The notes under the pieces: model-generated | Databases searched by the model: none | What the model was told of the DNA's origin: nothing | Seen by the model: only the letters and a program-made list of their open reading frames with translations | Part shown: positions 46,770 through 57,908 of the stretch, one piece after another | How positions within the stretch are numbered: the first letter of the stretch is position 1 | Layout of the letters: every line of letters starts with the position of its first letter | Assembly (NCBI RefSeq): GCF_006716765.1 | Contig: NZ_VFPO01000001.1 | Coordinates: forward strand, 1,364,001-1,428,000 | Direction: 5' to 3' | DNA: 64,000 bases | Origin: Actinomadura hallensis | GTDB taxonomy: Bacteria; Actinomycetota; Actinomycetes; Streptosporangiales; Streptosporangiaceae | Translations under genes and position numbers: made by a program

Positions 46770-48080
46770 TCAGTTCAGCTGGACGGTCCCGGTCACGTCG
46801 GCGGCCAGGCGGAGCTGGTCGCCGTCGCGGAGGGGAGCCTCCACGCCGCGGGGGAGCCGTTCACCGTTGACGAAGGTGCCGTTGGTGGAGCCCTCGTCGC
46901 GGACCCAGGCCGTCCCGGACGGGTCGAGCCAAACGGTGGAGTGGCGCCGCGACACGTTGTCGTACTGCGTGAACGTGGACGCCACCGGGGACTGGCCCGC
47001 GTCCCGGCCCAGCACCAGGTGCTGCCCGACGGAGACCTTCAGCTCGCCCGTGGGGAACTGCACGCGCAGGGTGGGCGTGCCCTTCCCCGGCAGGGGGCGC
47101 AGGCACGACTCGCACTGCGCGGCGCCGGGATTGGACAGGACCGCCTCGCAGTACGGGCACATGAACGCCGTGCCGCCGGGGTCGGCGCCGGCGCCGGGGC
47201 GCTGACCCTGGTTCTGGTCGGGCGGCAGCAGCGTCGCCTCGCGCCCGTGCGGGGGCGGCATCGGCGGCTGGCCGCCGCCGTGCTGCGGGGGAGGCGCGCC
47301 GAACCCCTGGTCCGCGGGACCGGGGGCGGGCTGCTGGGGCATCCCGTACTGGTCCTGCGGGGCGTACTGGTCCTGGGGCGAGTACTGGTCCTGCTGGGGC
47401 TGGTACTGCGGTTCGCGCGGCTGCTGGTACTGGTCCTGAGGCGGCGAGTACTGCTGGTCCTGCGGAGGGAACTGCGGCTGCTGCTGCGGCGGCCCCCACT
47501 GGTCCTGCTGGGGCTGCTGCGGCTGCTGCTGGGGAAGACCCCACGGGTCCCCGCCGGGGGACTGCTGAGGCATGGGCGGCTGGCCGCCGCCGTGCTGCGG
47601 CTGACCCCCGTGCTGCTGACCGGGCGGCTGGCCGTACTGGGGCTGCGCGGAGGCCTGCCCGTGCTGGGGCTGGCCGTACTGGGGCTGGCCGTGCTGGGGC
47701 TGCGCGTGCTGGTCGGGCAGGGGCGCCCCCCACGCGTCCGGCTGCTGACCGGGCTGCTGCTGGGGCGGGCCCCACGGGTCCGGGGTGTGACCGCCGGGCG
47801 CGCCCGGCTGCTGGTGCGGAGCCTGGTGCTGGGGCGCCTGCTGGTACTGGTCGGGCTGCGGCCCCTGCTGGTACGGCTGGCCGGGCTGCGGGGCGCCGTA
47901 CTGCTGGCCGCCCTGGGGCGCCTGCGGCGGATACCCCTGCCGCTGGTCGTCGTAGCCGCCCGGCGGCTGCTGTCGGTGGGCGCCGCCGCCGACGCGCGCG
48001 AGGTTGGCCCCGCAGCTCATGCAGAGCAGGTCGCCCGGCTGGAACGGTTCGTCACAGACAGGACATTTCAAGGTCGCCAT
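46770..48080 (-). CDS. FHA-domain protein with two zinc ribbons and a Gln/Pro-rich linker
   Basis: 436 residues. An N-terminal zinc ribbon (CPVCDEPFQPGDLLCMSCGA), a ~250-residue Gln/Pro/Tyr-rich linker (QQDQYSPQDQY repeats), a second zinc ribbon (CPYCEAVLSNPGAAQCESC at about 295) and a C-terminal FHA domain with LVLGRDAGQSPVAST, SRRHSTVWLD and STNGTFVNGERL. FHA domains bind phosphothreonine, so a likely partner is the kinase or a kinase target in the same operon. Its start overlaps the radical-SAM gene by 13 bp. Last gene of the operon. Confidence 0.93.
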   Translation of the reverse strand: MATLKCPVCDEPFQPGDLLCMSCGANLARVGGGAHRQQPPGGYDDQRQGYPPQAPQGGQQYGAPQPGQPYQQGPQPDQYQQAPQHQAPHQQPGAPGGHTPDPWGPPQQQPGQQPDAWGAPLPDQHAQPQHGQPQYGQPQHGQASAQPQYGQPPGQQHGGQPQHGGGQPPMPQQSPGGDPWGLPQQQPQQPQQDQWGPPQQQPQFPPQDQQYSPPQDQYQQPREPQYQPQQDQYSPQDQYAPQDQYGMPQQPAPGPADQGFGAPPPQHGGGQPPMPPPHGREATLLPPDQNQGQRPGAGADPGGTAFMCPYCEAVLSNPGAAQCESCLRPLPGKGTPTLRVQFPTGELKVSVGQHLVLGRDAGQSPVASTFTQYDNVSRRHSTVWLDPSGTAWVRDEGSTNGTFVNGERLPRGVEAPLRDGDQLRLAADVTGTVQLN

Positions 48081-48835
48081 GACACATCCCCCGAGCGCAC
48101 GCCGGCGCGGTCGAGCCTCGACGTGAGGTGTTCCATGTCACCTCTTCGCGGGATCCCGATGTAGTACACCCGCCTTCCCTCCGGCCCTTCGTCCACGGAC
48201 ACCTGTACTCGGGGCCCTGTAGCCTTCTCAGTCTTCCCGATGTCGGCCAGTGCTCCGTACCGCTCACGCCCCAGTGAGGACAACGGCACGACACGCTGGT
48301 TGGCCGACCCCCTCCAGAGTAGAGAGCCACCCTCGACGTGTCGCCCCTCGGGGTTGAGCCGGTCGATGTACGGTCCCGTGATCACGGCGTCACACATGTC
48401 CAGGATCTCGCGCGTCTCACCGGTACGGGCGAGCCGAGAGTAGACATATCCGCTGTAAACCAATATGTCCACCGCAATCGTCTCACGCTCGCGGGCGTCT
48501 CGCCACGCGCGTATGCCCTTCAGCAGAGCCGCCAGCGCGGCCGGCTGCTGGAAGGGCTCCCCGCCCGAGACGGTCACCCCGTCGACCGGCCCCGGCAGCG
48601 ACTCCAGCCACCCCAGGACCGCTTCGACGGGCACCGCCCTGGCCGGGTCGGCCTCCCACGTGTCCCGCGACAGGCAGCCGGGGCAGTGCAGGGTGCAGCC
48701 CTGCGTCCAGATCCCGGCGCGGGTTCCCGGGCCGAGTGTGGTCACCGGATAGTGGGCCTTGGCGAGGAGCAGCCGCGCGCCACCGCCGTCGTCTCCGGCC
48801 GCACGCCCGTCCCGGTTCGTCCGTCCCCCGGTCAC
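48068..48835 (-). CDS. Small radical-SAM (NrdG-like, 4Fe-4S) protein
   Basis: 255 residues from GTG 48835, overlapping the AAA gene stop (GTGA). The cluster motif is CTLHCPGC (Cys-x3-Cys-x2-Cys) in WTQGCTLHCPGCLSRDTW, followed by the SAM-binding TVSGGEPFQQPAAL and the strand VDILVYSGY. The last ~60 residues (VQVSVDEGPEGRRVYYIGIP) are an extra domain. The fold resembles activases of glycyl-radical enzymes, but no glycyl-radical partner is visible in the window. Its substrate may be another operon product. Activity is inferred from intact motifs. Confidence 0.88.
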   Translation of the reverse strand: MTGGRTNRDGRAAGDDGGGARLLLAKAHYPVTTLGPGTRAGIWTQGCTLHCPGCLSRDTWEADPARAVPVEAVLGWLESLPGPVDGVTVSGGEPFQQPAALAALLKGIRAWRDARERETIAVDILVYSGYVYSRLARTGETREILDMCDAVITGPYIDRLNPEGRHVEGGSLLWRGSANQRVVPLSSLGRERYGALADIGKTEKATGPRVQVSVDEGPEGRRVYYIGIPRRGDMEHLTSRLDRAGVRSGDVSWRP

Positions 48836-50769
48836 TGGAGATCCAGATGGACGATGCTGCCCTCGCGCCGTATCCCGGTCACGGTGAGCTTCTCGTCCGG
48901 GGTGAGTTCACGGTCGAACAGCGCGCGCGCCAGCGGGTTGACGAAATAGGACTCCAGCGCCATTCCGATGCCTCGTCCGCCCTTGTCGAGCTCTTCGGTG
49001 CACCATTCCCGCAGCGTCGCCAGCGGCTCGCTCTTCACGGTGAGGACGAGCCGGTGCTCCTCGGCGACCCGGCGGCAGATGTTCGCGAACTGCAGATCGA
49101 AGATCTTGTGCGCGGCCTCGCCGGAGATGAAGTCGAACACCACGATGTTGTCGCCGAACCGGTTGAGCAGCTCCGGCCGGTTCAGGACCTCGGTGAAGTG
49201 CTCGGCGACCGCGGTCTTGATCCGGTGCTCGATCTCGTCGTACGACATCCCCGGCGTGATGTTCTGCACACGGGTGCCCGGGACCCGGTCCGCCGCGCCC
49301 TGCGGGGACGCGTCGAGGGCCGTCAGGTCCCGCCCGGGGACGAACATCCCGAGGTTCGAGGTGAAGATCAGGATCGACTCCGAGAAGTGCACGGTGTTGC
49401 CGCGCCCGTCGGTGAGGCGGCCGTCCTCCAGGATCTGGAGGAACTTGTCCAGGATCCGCGGGTGCGCCTTCTCGATCTCGTCGAACAGGATCACCCGGAA
49501 CGGGTCCTCCCGGACGGCGTTGGTCAGCTCCCCGCCGGCCTCGTGCCCCACGTAGCCGGGCGGCGAGCCGATCAGCCGGTCGCCGGAGCCCTCGCCGGAG
49601 AACTCGCTCATGTCGAAGCGCAGGTAGGCGGACTCGTCCCCGAAGATCAGCTCGGTGATCGCCTTGGCCAGCTCCGTCTTCCCGGTGCCGGTCGGGCCCG
49701 CGAAGAACAGCACGCCCCGCGGGCGGCTGCCGGACCGCGTCGCCTGCGCCCCCGACAGCCCGAGCACCGCGCGCTTGAGTATGTCGAGCGTCTTGGTGAC
49801 GGCCTGCGGCTGCCCGATCACCCGCTCCGGGACGCGCTTCTCGCCCTCCAGCACGCGGCGCCGCAGGTGGCCGCGGCTCCACGGGTTGTCGAGCACGCCG
49901 AGCTTGTAGGTGCGGACCGCGTCCGGCAGGTCGGCCAGGTCGACGTTGCGCTCCTTGGCCAGCCGGGTCACCTCGATCATCGACTGGAGGGTGAGGCCGT
50001 CGGCCTGCTCGGCGAACGCGTCGCACGCCGCCGCGGCCACCTCGTCCGCCCCGACGTCGCTGACCCCGAACGCGCGGGCCAGCAGCCGCGCCGTCTCCTG
50101 CCGGTCGCCGAGATGGGGCCGCGGGATCGTGATCTCGCGGATGGTCTCGTTGTCGGCCGTCAGCCACGGCGGCAGGTCGCCTGGCCGCTCCACCAGCCAC
50201 ACGATCGGGTTGTAGAGCGGCTTCGGGCGCGGGCCCGTCACCCGGACGGGCCGCGCGGTGCGCGACAGCTTCGCGCAGAAGCGGAAGAAGTCGCGTTCGG
50301 CCGGCTCCAGGTCCGTCGGGGTCCGCGCTATCCGCGACGCCGAGTCGATCACGAACGCGGCGCGGATGTTCTCCTTCGGCCGCGCCACCGCGGCCAGCAG
50401 CCGGGTCAGCGCCTCCAGCGACGGCTTGTCGTCCGGCTTGATCTTGCCGAGCAGCCGCTCGGCGGCCTGCGCCGCCTCGTCGCCCAGCCCGCCCGGGTCG
50501 CCGGGGCCGGGGATGATCTGGATCCCGTCCACCGGGTCGTACACGGCCATGAACGCCGCGCCGCTGGAGCGCAGCGTCTCCCACAGCAGGGCGCGCAGGG
50601 GCAGCAGCTGCGCGTGCCCCCCGCCGTCCGGGGCGGGCGTCAGGAAGCTGTCGTAGAGGTTGCCCGACAGGACGTACTGGGAGTGCACGGAAAGGGTCGC
50701 GTCCAACTCCCGGATGAACGGCGGCCACCCCTGCAGCCGCCCCCCGAGCGTCGGCGATTCAATGCTCAT
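48832..50769 (-). CDS. ClpB-like AAA+ ATPase
   Basis: 645 residues. About 300-560 is a Clp/HSP100 D2-type AAA+ domain: Walker A FFAGPTGTGKTELAKA (358-365 core), pore loop GSPPGYVGHE, Walker B VILFDEIEKAHP, sensor ILIFTSNLG, and a C-terminal small domain. Residues 1-290 look like a degenerate first AAA domain (AAFVIDSASRIART in place of Walker B, no P-loop). The GYVG pore loop implies protein threading or remodelling. Found between a coiled-coil protein and a radical-SAM protein in one operon. Confidence 0.9.
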   Translation of the reverse strand: MSIESPTLGGRLQGWPPFIRELDATLSVHSQYVLSGNLYDSFLTPAPDGGGHAQLLPLRALLWETLRSSGAAFMAVYDPVDGIQIIPGPGDPGGLGDEAAQAAERLLGKIKPDDKPSLEALTRLLAAVARPKENIRAAFVIDSASRIARTPTDLEPAERDFFRFCAKLSRTARPVRVTGPRPKPLYNPIVWLVERPGDLPPWLTADNETIREITIPRPHLGDRQETARLLARAFGVSDVGADEVAAAACDAFAEQADGLTLQSMIEVTRLAKERNVDLADLPDAVRTYKLGVLDNPWSRGHLRRRVLEGEKRVPERVIGQPQAVTKTLDILKRAVLGLSGAQATRSGSRPRGVLFFAGPTGTGKTELAKAITELIFGDESAYLRFDMSEFSGEGSGDRLIGSPPGYVGHEAGGELTNAVREDPFRVILFDEIEKAHPRILDKFLQILEDGRLTDGRGNTVHFSESILIFTSNLGMFVPGRDLTALDASPQGAADRVPGTRVQNITPGMSYDEIEHRIKTAVAEHFTEVLNRPELLNRFGDNIVVFDFISGEAAHKIFDLQFANICRRVAEEHRLVLTVKSEPLATLREWCTEELDKGGRGIGMALESYFVNPLARALFDRELTPDEKLTVTGIRREGSIVHLDLQ

Positions 50770-50795
50770 ACCTGCTCCCCCGGCAATCCCGCACC

Positions 50796-51919
50796 TCAGT
50801 TGTGACGCTCGCGGTGGCGTTCACGTTGGCTCGCACGGCCCCTAGTGTGCCTCGACCCGCCGGAGACCGGCAGTTCGCGGACGCCCGGGTCGAGCCGCCA
50901 CGACACGTCCGACCGGATCCCGGCGCCGCGCAGCCGCTCCCTGGCGGCCTCGAACGCCTCGCACCACTCGCGTTCCCGCTCCACGTCCACCCGCCGGTCG
51001 TCCTCGCTCTCGGCGGGCCGCTCGCGCATCATCGACGCCCGGACGTGCGCGGCGTCGTCGATCCGCATCCGCACGCTGTGGTCGGGCCAGGAGCCCTTCG
51101 TCAGCGTCAGCGTGCCGTCGTCGGCGGTCAGCGTCTCGAACCCGGCCTGCACCTCGTACCCCAGGTCCTCGAACGCGGCGGTGATCGACTCGAGGACGTA
51201 GCGGCGCTCGGCCTCGGCCTGCTCGGCGGCGTCGCGCTCGGCCGCGCGCCGCCGCTCGGCCTCCCGGCGCTCCTCGGTGCGGCGGTTGGCGGCCTGGATC
51301 CGCAGCCGCACCTCCTGGAGGACGCCCTCGGCCTCCTCCGGCGTCCCGACGCCCGCGAGCATCCCGGCCGCCTCCGCGACCGCCCGCCGCTCCTCCTCGG
51401 CCACGTCGGGCAGCAGCCGCGTCATGATCCTTTCGAGGTTCCGCCGGACGTCGTCCCGTGCGGGCGGCGGCGGGGCGTCCCGTTCCGTGTCGGCCCGGAG
51501 GCCCTCGGCGGCGACGGTGAAGATCTGTGCGGAGACCTGGGAGGCGAGGTGCTCCGACAGGCCGCGCTCCGCCGCGTCCAGGACGGGGTCCGTCGCGGAG
51601 CACCAGGCGGTCAGCTCCTCGGCGGACTTCCCGGCCGGGTCGAGCCGCGCCGGAAGCGCCGCCTCCGCGCCGATCTTCGCCGCGGTCTCGGCGAGCGCGT
51701 CGATGCGGGCGTTGCGCTCCACGACCTCCCGCAGGGCCCGCTCGTGGGTCCGGACCTCCGCCAGGGCCGCCGCCCGCGCCTCCGCGCGTCCCTCGGCGAG
51801 CGCGGCGAGCGCCTCGGCGCCCCGTCCCGCCAGGCCCGTGCCGCCCCCGAGGACGCGGTTCATGCCCAGGCTGAGCACCACCGCGGCGTCCAGGACGACC
51901 TCGGCCTCGATCCCGCTGC

Positions 51920-51923
<4 letters not shown>
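50796..51923 (-). CDS. Coiled-coil protein of the kinase/AAA operon
   Basis: 375 residues from GTG 51923, coupled to the kinase stop by GTGA. Mostly helical and highly charged (REVVERNARIDALAETAAKI, RRTEERREAERRRAAERDAA). The C-terminal ~130 residues form a compact alpha/beta domain (FEDLGYEVQAGFETLTADDG, SVRMRIDDAAHVRASMM). No family recognised. Probably a scaffold or client of the AAA+ ATPase encoded 26 bp downstream. The frame is open far upstream through the kinase gene, but only as a GC artefact. Confidence 0.75.
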
Positions 51924-54322
<2,399 letters not shown>

Positions 54323-54334
54323 CGGAAGCTCCGC

Positions 54335-54823
54335 CTAGTCCTTGTCCTTGATGGCCCGCAGATGCTCGCTGATCTTGAACTGGTTGATCACGAACTCCAG
54401 GAAGATCCGCGTCACGAGCACTTGGAAAACCCAGATCAGCGGAGCGGCGACGAGGAGCAGAAGGCCGACCGCGGCCGGTCCGTTCCGGAGGAACGCCAGC
54501 GCGTACCACCCGATCAGCAGGCTGTTCAAGGTGATCGGGACCAGCGCCAGCGCGTAGATGATCTTGACCAGCATGGGGGTGATCATGTGGTCGAAGTTCA
54601 TGTCGAACAGCGTTCCGAGCACGCCTTTGCCCGCCTGATCCCGCGGCGGGGACGTCCAGCCCTGCTGCTGTTCCCGCGGTCCGTACGCCGGGTCGGGCGG
54701 CCGGGGGCCGGGGACGGCGCCCGGGTGCTGCTGCTGCGAGTGGGGCGGCGGGCCGGGCGGGCCTCCCTGCGGTCCGGGCGCCGGCGGGCGCGAGTGGTGA
54801 CCGGGGTCCGAAGGATTCGTCAT
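54335..54823 (-). CDS. DUF4282 membrane protein
   Basis: 162 residues. A Pro/Gln-rich N-terminal half is followed by two membrane helices (VKIIYALALVPITLNSLLIG, AAVGLLLLVAAPLIWVFQVL) in a DUF4282 domain (FDMNFDHMITPMLVKIIYAL ... RIFLEFVINQFKISEHL). First gene of the minus-strand kinase/FHA operon. Family function unknown. Confidence 0.88.
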   Translation of the reverse strand: MTNPSDPGHHSRPPAPGPQGGPPGPPPHSQQQHPGAVPGPRPPDPAYGPREQQQGWTSPPRDQAGKGVLGTLFDMNFDHMITPMLVKIIYALALVPITLNSLLIGWYALAFLRNGPAAVGLLLLVAAPLIWVFQVLVTRIFLEFVINQFKISEHLRAIKDKD

Positions 54824-55047
54824 CGCCGTCGTCTCCAGTTGAGGGCCGCCTACAGGAAGACTCTAGAGCCTGAGCCCCGGCGCCGCCCGAACCGGCGCAT
54901 TGAGCGGTCCGCCATGCGAGTGCCGCCGAACGGTCAGCGGAGACCCACCGCCCTCCGGGTCCGGGGCGGGGAGCCGGGGCCTTCGGACGGGCGGTCGCCG
55001 ATTATGGTTCCGGGGGCGAAGTCGGCGCCGGATCGGGGCGAAGTTCG

Positions 55048-55668
55048 ATGCTTGGGTTGGTGTTGGTCCCCGCGGGGCTGCTCGTCGGCGTTCTCATCGC
55101 GCCGCTGGCGGCGCCGTTCACCGGTGACGTCCCGCGCCGCCGCCGGTTTTTGATGGGCCTGGTCACGGCCGCCGTCTTCGGGCTCCTCGGGTGGCGCGCC
55201 GGTCCGGAGCCCGTCCTCCCGGCGCTGCTCTACCTCGCCGCGGCGGGCACGCTCCTCGCCTTCATCGACGTCGCGACCAAACGGCTGCCCGACCGTGTCA
55301 CGCTGCCCTCCTACGGCATCGCGGCGGCGCTGCTGGGCGCCGCGGCGGTGTTCACCGACGGCGGGCCCCAGCGATTCCGCAACGCCCTCATCGGAATGGC
55401 GCTGCTGTTCGCCCTCTACTTCCTCTCGGCGTTCATCTCGCCGTCGGGCATCGGGATGGGGGACGTGAAGCTCTCCGGCGTCGTCGGCCTCTACCTCGGC
55501 TGGTTCGGGCGGGAGGCGTGGATCGCGGGCGTCATGGCCGGTTACCTGCTGGGCGCCCTCGTCGGCATCGGCATTCTGATCGTCCGCCGTACCCGGAAGT
55601 TCGAGTTCCCGTTCGGCCCCAACATGCTCGCCGGCGCGTTGGCCGCCGTGCTGGCGTTCGCCGCCTGA
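55048..55668 (+). CDS. Prepilin peptidase (A24 family, TadV/PilD C-terminal type)
   Basis: 206 residues, about seven hydrophobic segments. The two aspartates of the A24 active site are in LLAFIDVATKRLPD and GIGMGDVKLSGVVGLYLGWF. It lacks the N-terminal methylase domain. A24 enzymes cut prepilin-like leader peptides at the membrane. No pilin or Tad secretion genes are near, so its substrate is encoded elsewhere. ATG 55048 follows a weak GGGGCGAAG site. Confidence 0.9.
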   Translation: MLGLVLVPAGLLVGVLIAPLAAPFTGDVPRRRRFLMGLVTAAVFGLLGWRAGPEPVLPALLYLAAAGTLLAFIDVATKRLPDRVTLPSYGIAAALLGAAAVFTDGGPQRFRNALIGMALLFALYFLSAFISPSGIGMGDVKLSGVVGLYLGWFGREAWIAGVMAGYLLGALVGIGILIVRRTRKFEFPFGPNMLAGALAAVLAFAA

Positions 55669-55717
55669 GCGCCGCGGCCGGCCGCACTCGACGCGGACCG
55701 TCTTCTGCCGCTCCGCG

Positions 55718-57736
55718 CTAGTCGCAGAGTTTCTGGCCGCCCTTGACCCCTCCCCGGATCTTCTTGAGGGGCGGCGGCGGGGCGAGCCGGACGCCGTTCC
55801 CGCCGATGACGAGCCGCACGCCGTCCGCCGGGGCGCGGGAGTCGGCGGTGAGCAGGGCGTCCGGGACGTCCCGCGCGAGCGCCGCCGCCTGCGCCTCCGC
55901 GGCCGCCGCGTACACAAGGCGGCTCTCGGGGGCCTCGGCGGCCTTCTCCACCTTCCCGGCCACCTTGTAGCCGCGCTTGCGGAGCTGCCGCACGACCCGC
56001 CGGACCACGGCGTCCTTCCCGCCCGCGTCGACGACGGTGACCTTCACCTCGCCGGGGGGCGGCGGCGCCTGCTCGTTCCTCACGGGCTTCGCCGGCTCCG
56101 CGGGCAGGTCGTTGTCGTGCCGGACGGCCTCGAACAGCGGCTTGGCGCGCTCCATGTCCCACTTGACGCGGTTCGGGTCCGGCGCGTACCGCTCGACCGG
56201 AACGGTCACGAACCTCACCTGCCCCGCGCTCATCCCGCGCAGCCCGTCGGCCAGCTTCCGCATCGCCGACAGGTCGAGGTCGTCGTCCGTCGTCATCGAC
56301 TTGGTCGCCGCCTTGAGGAACTTGTACGTCTTCGCCGGATCGCTGAGCACCGAGTCCGCGGCCTTCTCGGCGACCGCCGCCATGAACTTCTGCTGCCGCT
56401 CGATCCGCTCGAGGTCGGACCCGTTCCCGAGCGAGTACCGCGCCCGGACGTACCCCAGCGCCTGGTCGCCCTTCACGGTCTGCTTACCGGCCTTCAGATA
56501 AAGCTCCGCCCTGGGGTCGTTGACGGGCTTGTCGACGCAGATCTCGACGCCCCCCAACGCGTCCACCATGCGTTTGAAGCCGGAGAAGTCCACCTGCACG
56601 AAGTGGTCGATGTGAATGCCGGTCAGCGATTCCAGCATCTTCCACGTGCACGTCGGCCCCGCGAACGCGAACGCGCTGTTCAGCATCCCGAACCGCGCCG
56701 GCACGGTCCCGCCGTCGTCCTTCTCGCACTCGGGAATCCGCACCATGGAGTCGCGCGGGAAACTGATCCCGACGGCCTGATCCCGGTTCGGCGACAGATG
56801 CAGCAGGATCGCCGTGTCCGACCGCGCCCCCGACATTCCCGGAACCGCGTACTCCGCGTTGTCGCCCTCCCGCGTGTCCGATCCGATCAGCAGGATGTTC
56901 AGCGACTTGTTCAGCTTCCTGGGCCGGTCCTGCCCGAGCCGTCCCCCGACGTCCTTCTGCTCGATGCCCCCGACGAGATCCCGGTAAAGCCACCCGGCCC
57001 CCGCACCCCCGACCAGCAGAACGGCGACGACCCCGACCGCGACCCGCCGCAGAACCTTTCCCCGCCGCCTCTTCTTCCCCGCGCCCCCATTCTCCGCAGA
57101 CCCGCCATCATCGCCGCCGTCATCACCCCCGGAACCGCCCCCTTCACCTCCAGCCGCCGCTTTTTCTCCGCCGTCACCGTCCTCCAGCGACGCCTCTTCC
57201 TCGCGCCCCGTCACACCACTGCCACTCTGGTCGGCGTCCTCGTTACCAATCCCGTTTCCAACCGCGCCCGCGCTCTCCTCATCACCGTTGCCCAGCGCCA
57301 CGCTTGACCCGCCACTGCCGACTTCAGAGCCGTCGCTTCGCTGGGCGCCCCCACTGTCGGCGCCAATTTCGCCTGGCTGTGCCGCGCCCTGGCCGTCGGG
57401 TCCTTTGCCCAAGGACGCATCTCGACCAAGACCGGCCGCATCACTGGCATCTTGTGCGGTGGCCTCGGTGCCGGTTTCGGTTCCGGTCGCGCCTGCGTGC
57501 TGGTCAGCGTCGCCCAGCGGCATGGCTGATGTGCTGCCGGCGCTGTTCTCGGGCTGAGACGTCTCCTGGTCGGTGTCGCCTTTGTTCTGGGGCGCCTCTT
57601 TGGAGGGGGCGGGTGTGGTGGTGCTTTGTGCTGTGCCTTCGGTGTTCGTGCCGCCGGTTTCGGGGGTGGCCTCGGCTTGGGGCGGGGCGGCGGTGTCCCG
57701 GGCGAGATCTTCGCGTTCGGGGTGGTTATCGCTCAT
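55718..57736 (-). CDS. LytR-CpsA-Psr (LCP) family protein with long acidic cytoplasmic tail
   Basis: 672 residues from ATG 57736. The first ~220 residues are Gly/Asp/Glu/Thr-rich and disordered, then KKRRRGK and one helix (about 230-252). The LCP domain (about 275-430) has LNILLIGSDTREG, GARSDTAILLHLSP, GISFPRDSMVRIP and YVRARYSLGNGSDLERIERQQ. A LytR_C domain follows at about 565-665 (VKVTVVDAGGKDAVVRRVVR). LCP enzymes attach anionic glycopolymers to peptidoglycan. The acidic tail is far longer than usual and could be a kinase target. Confidence 0.93.
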   Translation of the reverse strand: MSDNHPEREDLARDTAAPPQAEATPETGGTNTEGTAQSTTTPAPSKEAPQNKGDTDQETSQPENSAGSTSAMPLGDADQHAGATGTETGTEATAQDASDAAGLGRDASLGKGPDGQGAAQPGEIGADSGGAQRSDGSEVGSGGSSVALGNGDEESAGAVGNGIGNEDADQSGSGVTGREEEASLEDGDGGEKAAAGGEGGGSGGDDGGDDGGSAENGGAGKKRRRGKVLRRVAVGVVAVLLVGGAGAGWLYRDLVGGIEQKDVGGRLGQDRPRKLNKSLNILLIGSDTREGDNAEYAVPGMSGARSDTAILLHLSPNRDQAVGISFPRDSMVRIPECEKDDGGTVPARFGMLNSAFAFAGPTCTWKMLESLTGIHIDHFVQVDFSGFKRMVDALGGVEICVDKPVNDPRAELYLKAGKQTVKGDQALGYVRARYSLGNGSDLERIERQQKFMAAVAEKAADSVLSDPAKTYKFLKAATKSMTTDDDLDLSAMRKLADGLRGMSAGQVRFVTVPVERYAPDPNRVKWDMERAKPLFEAVRHDNDLPAEPAKPVRNEQAPPPPGEVKVTVVDAGGKDAVVRRVVRQLRKRGYKVAGKVEKAAEAPESRLVYAAAAEAQAAALARDVPDALLTADSRAPADGVRLVIGGNGVRLAPPPPLKKIRGGVKGGQKLCD

Positions 57737-57908
57737 TGGTCCCGTTTCGGGGCACAGGCCCTGGATGGGGGGCATTGGTCTGGTTCTGGATGATCAGTTT
57801 AGGGAGGCGGCCCGGTGTGCGCCTTCACTTGTTGGACACCTGGACCCGCCGGGGTGTTGACACAGGGGCGGAAGCCGTGGGGGCGCGGACGTCCGTACGA
57901 TCGTCACC

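Noticed and set aside
47250..47950. CTG/GGCTG-rich repeat tract
   Set aside because: Encodes the Gln/Pro-rich linker of the FHA protein; no spacer-repeat structure.
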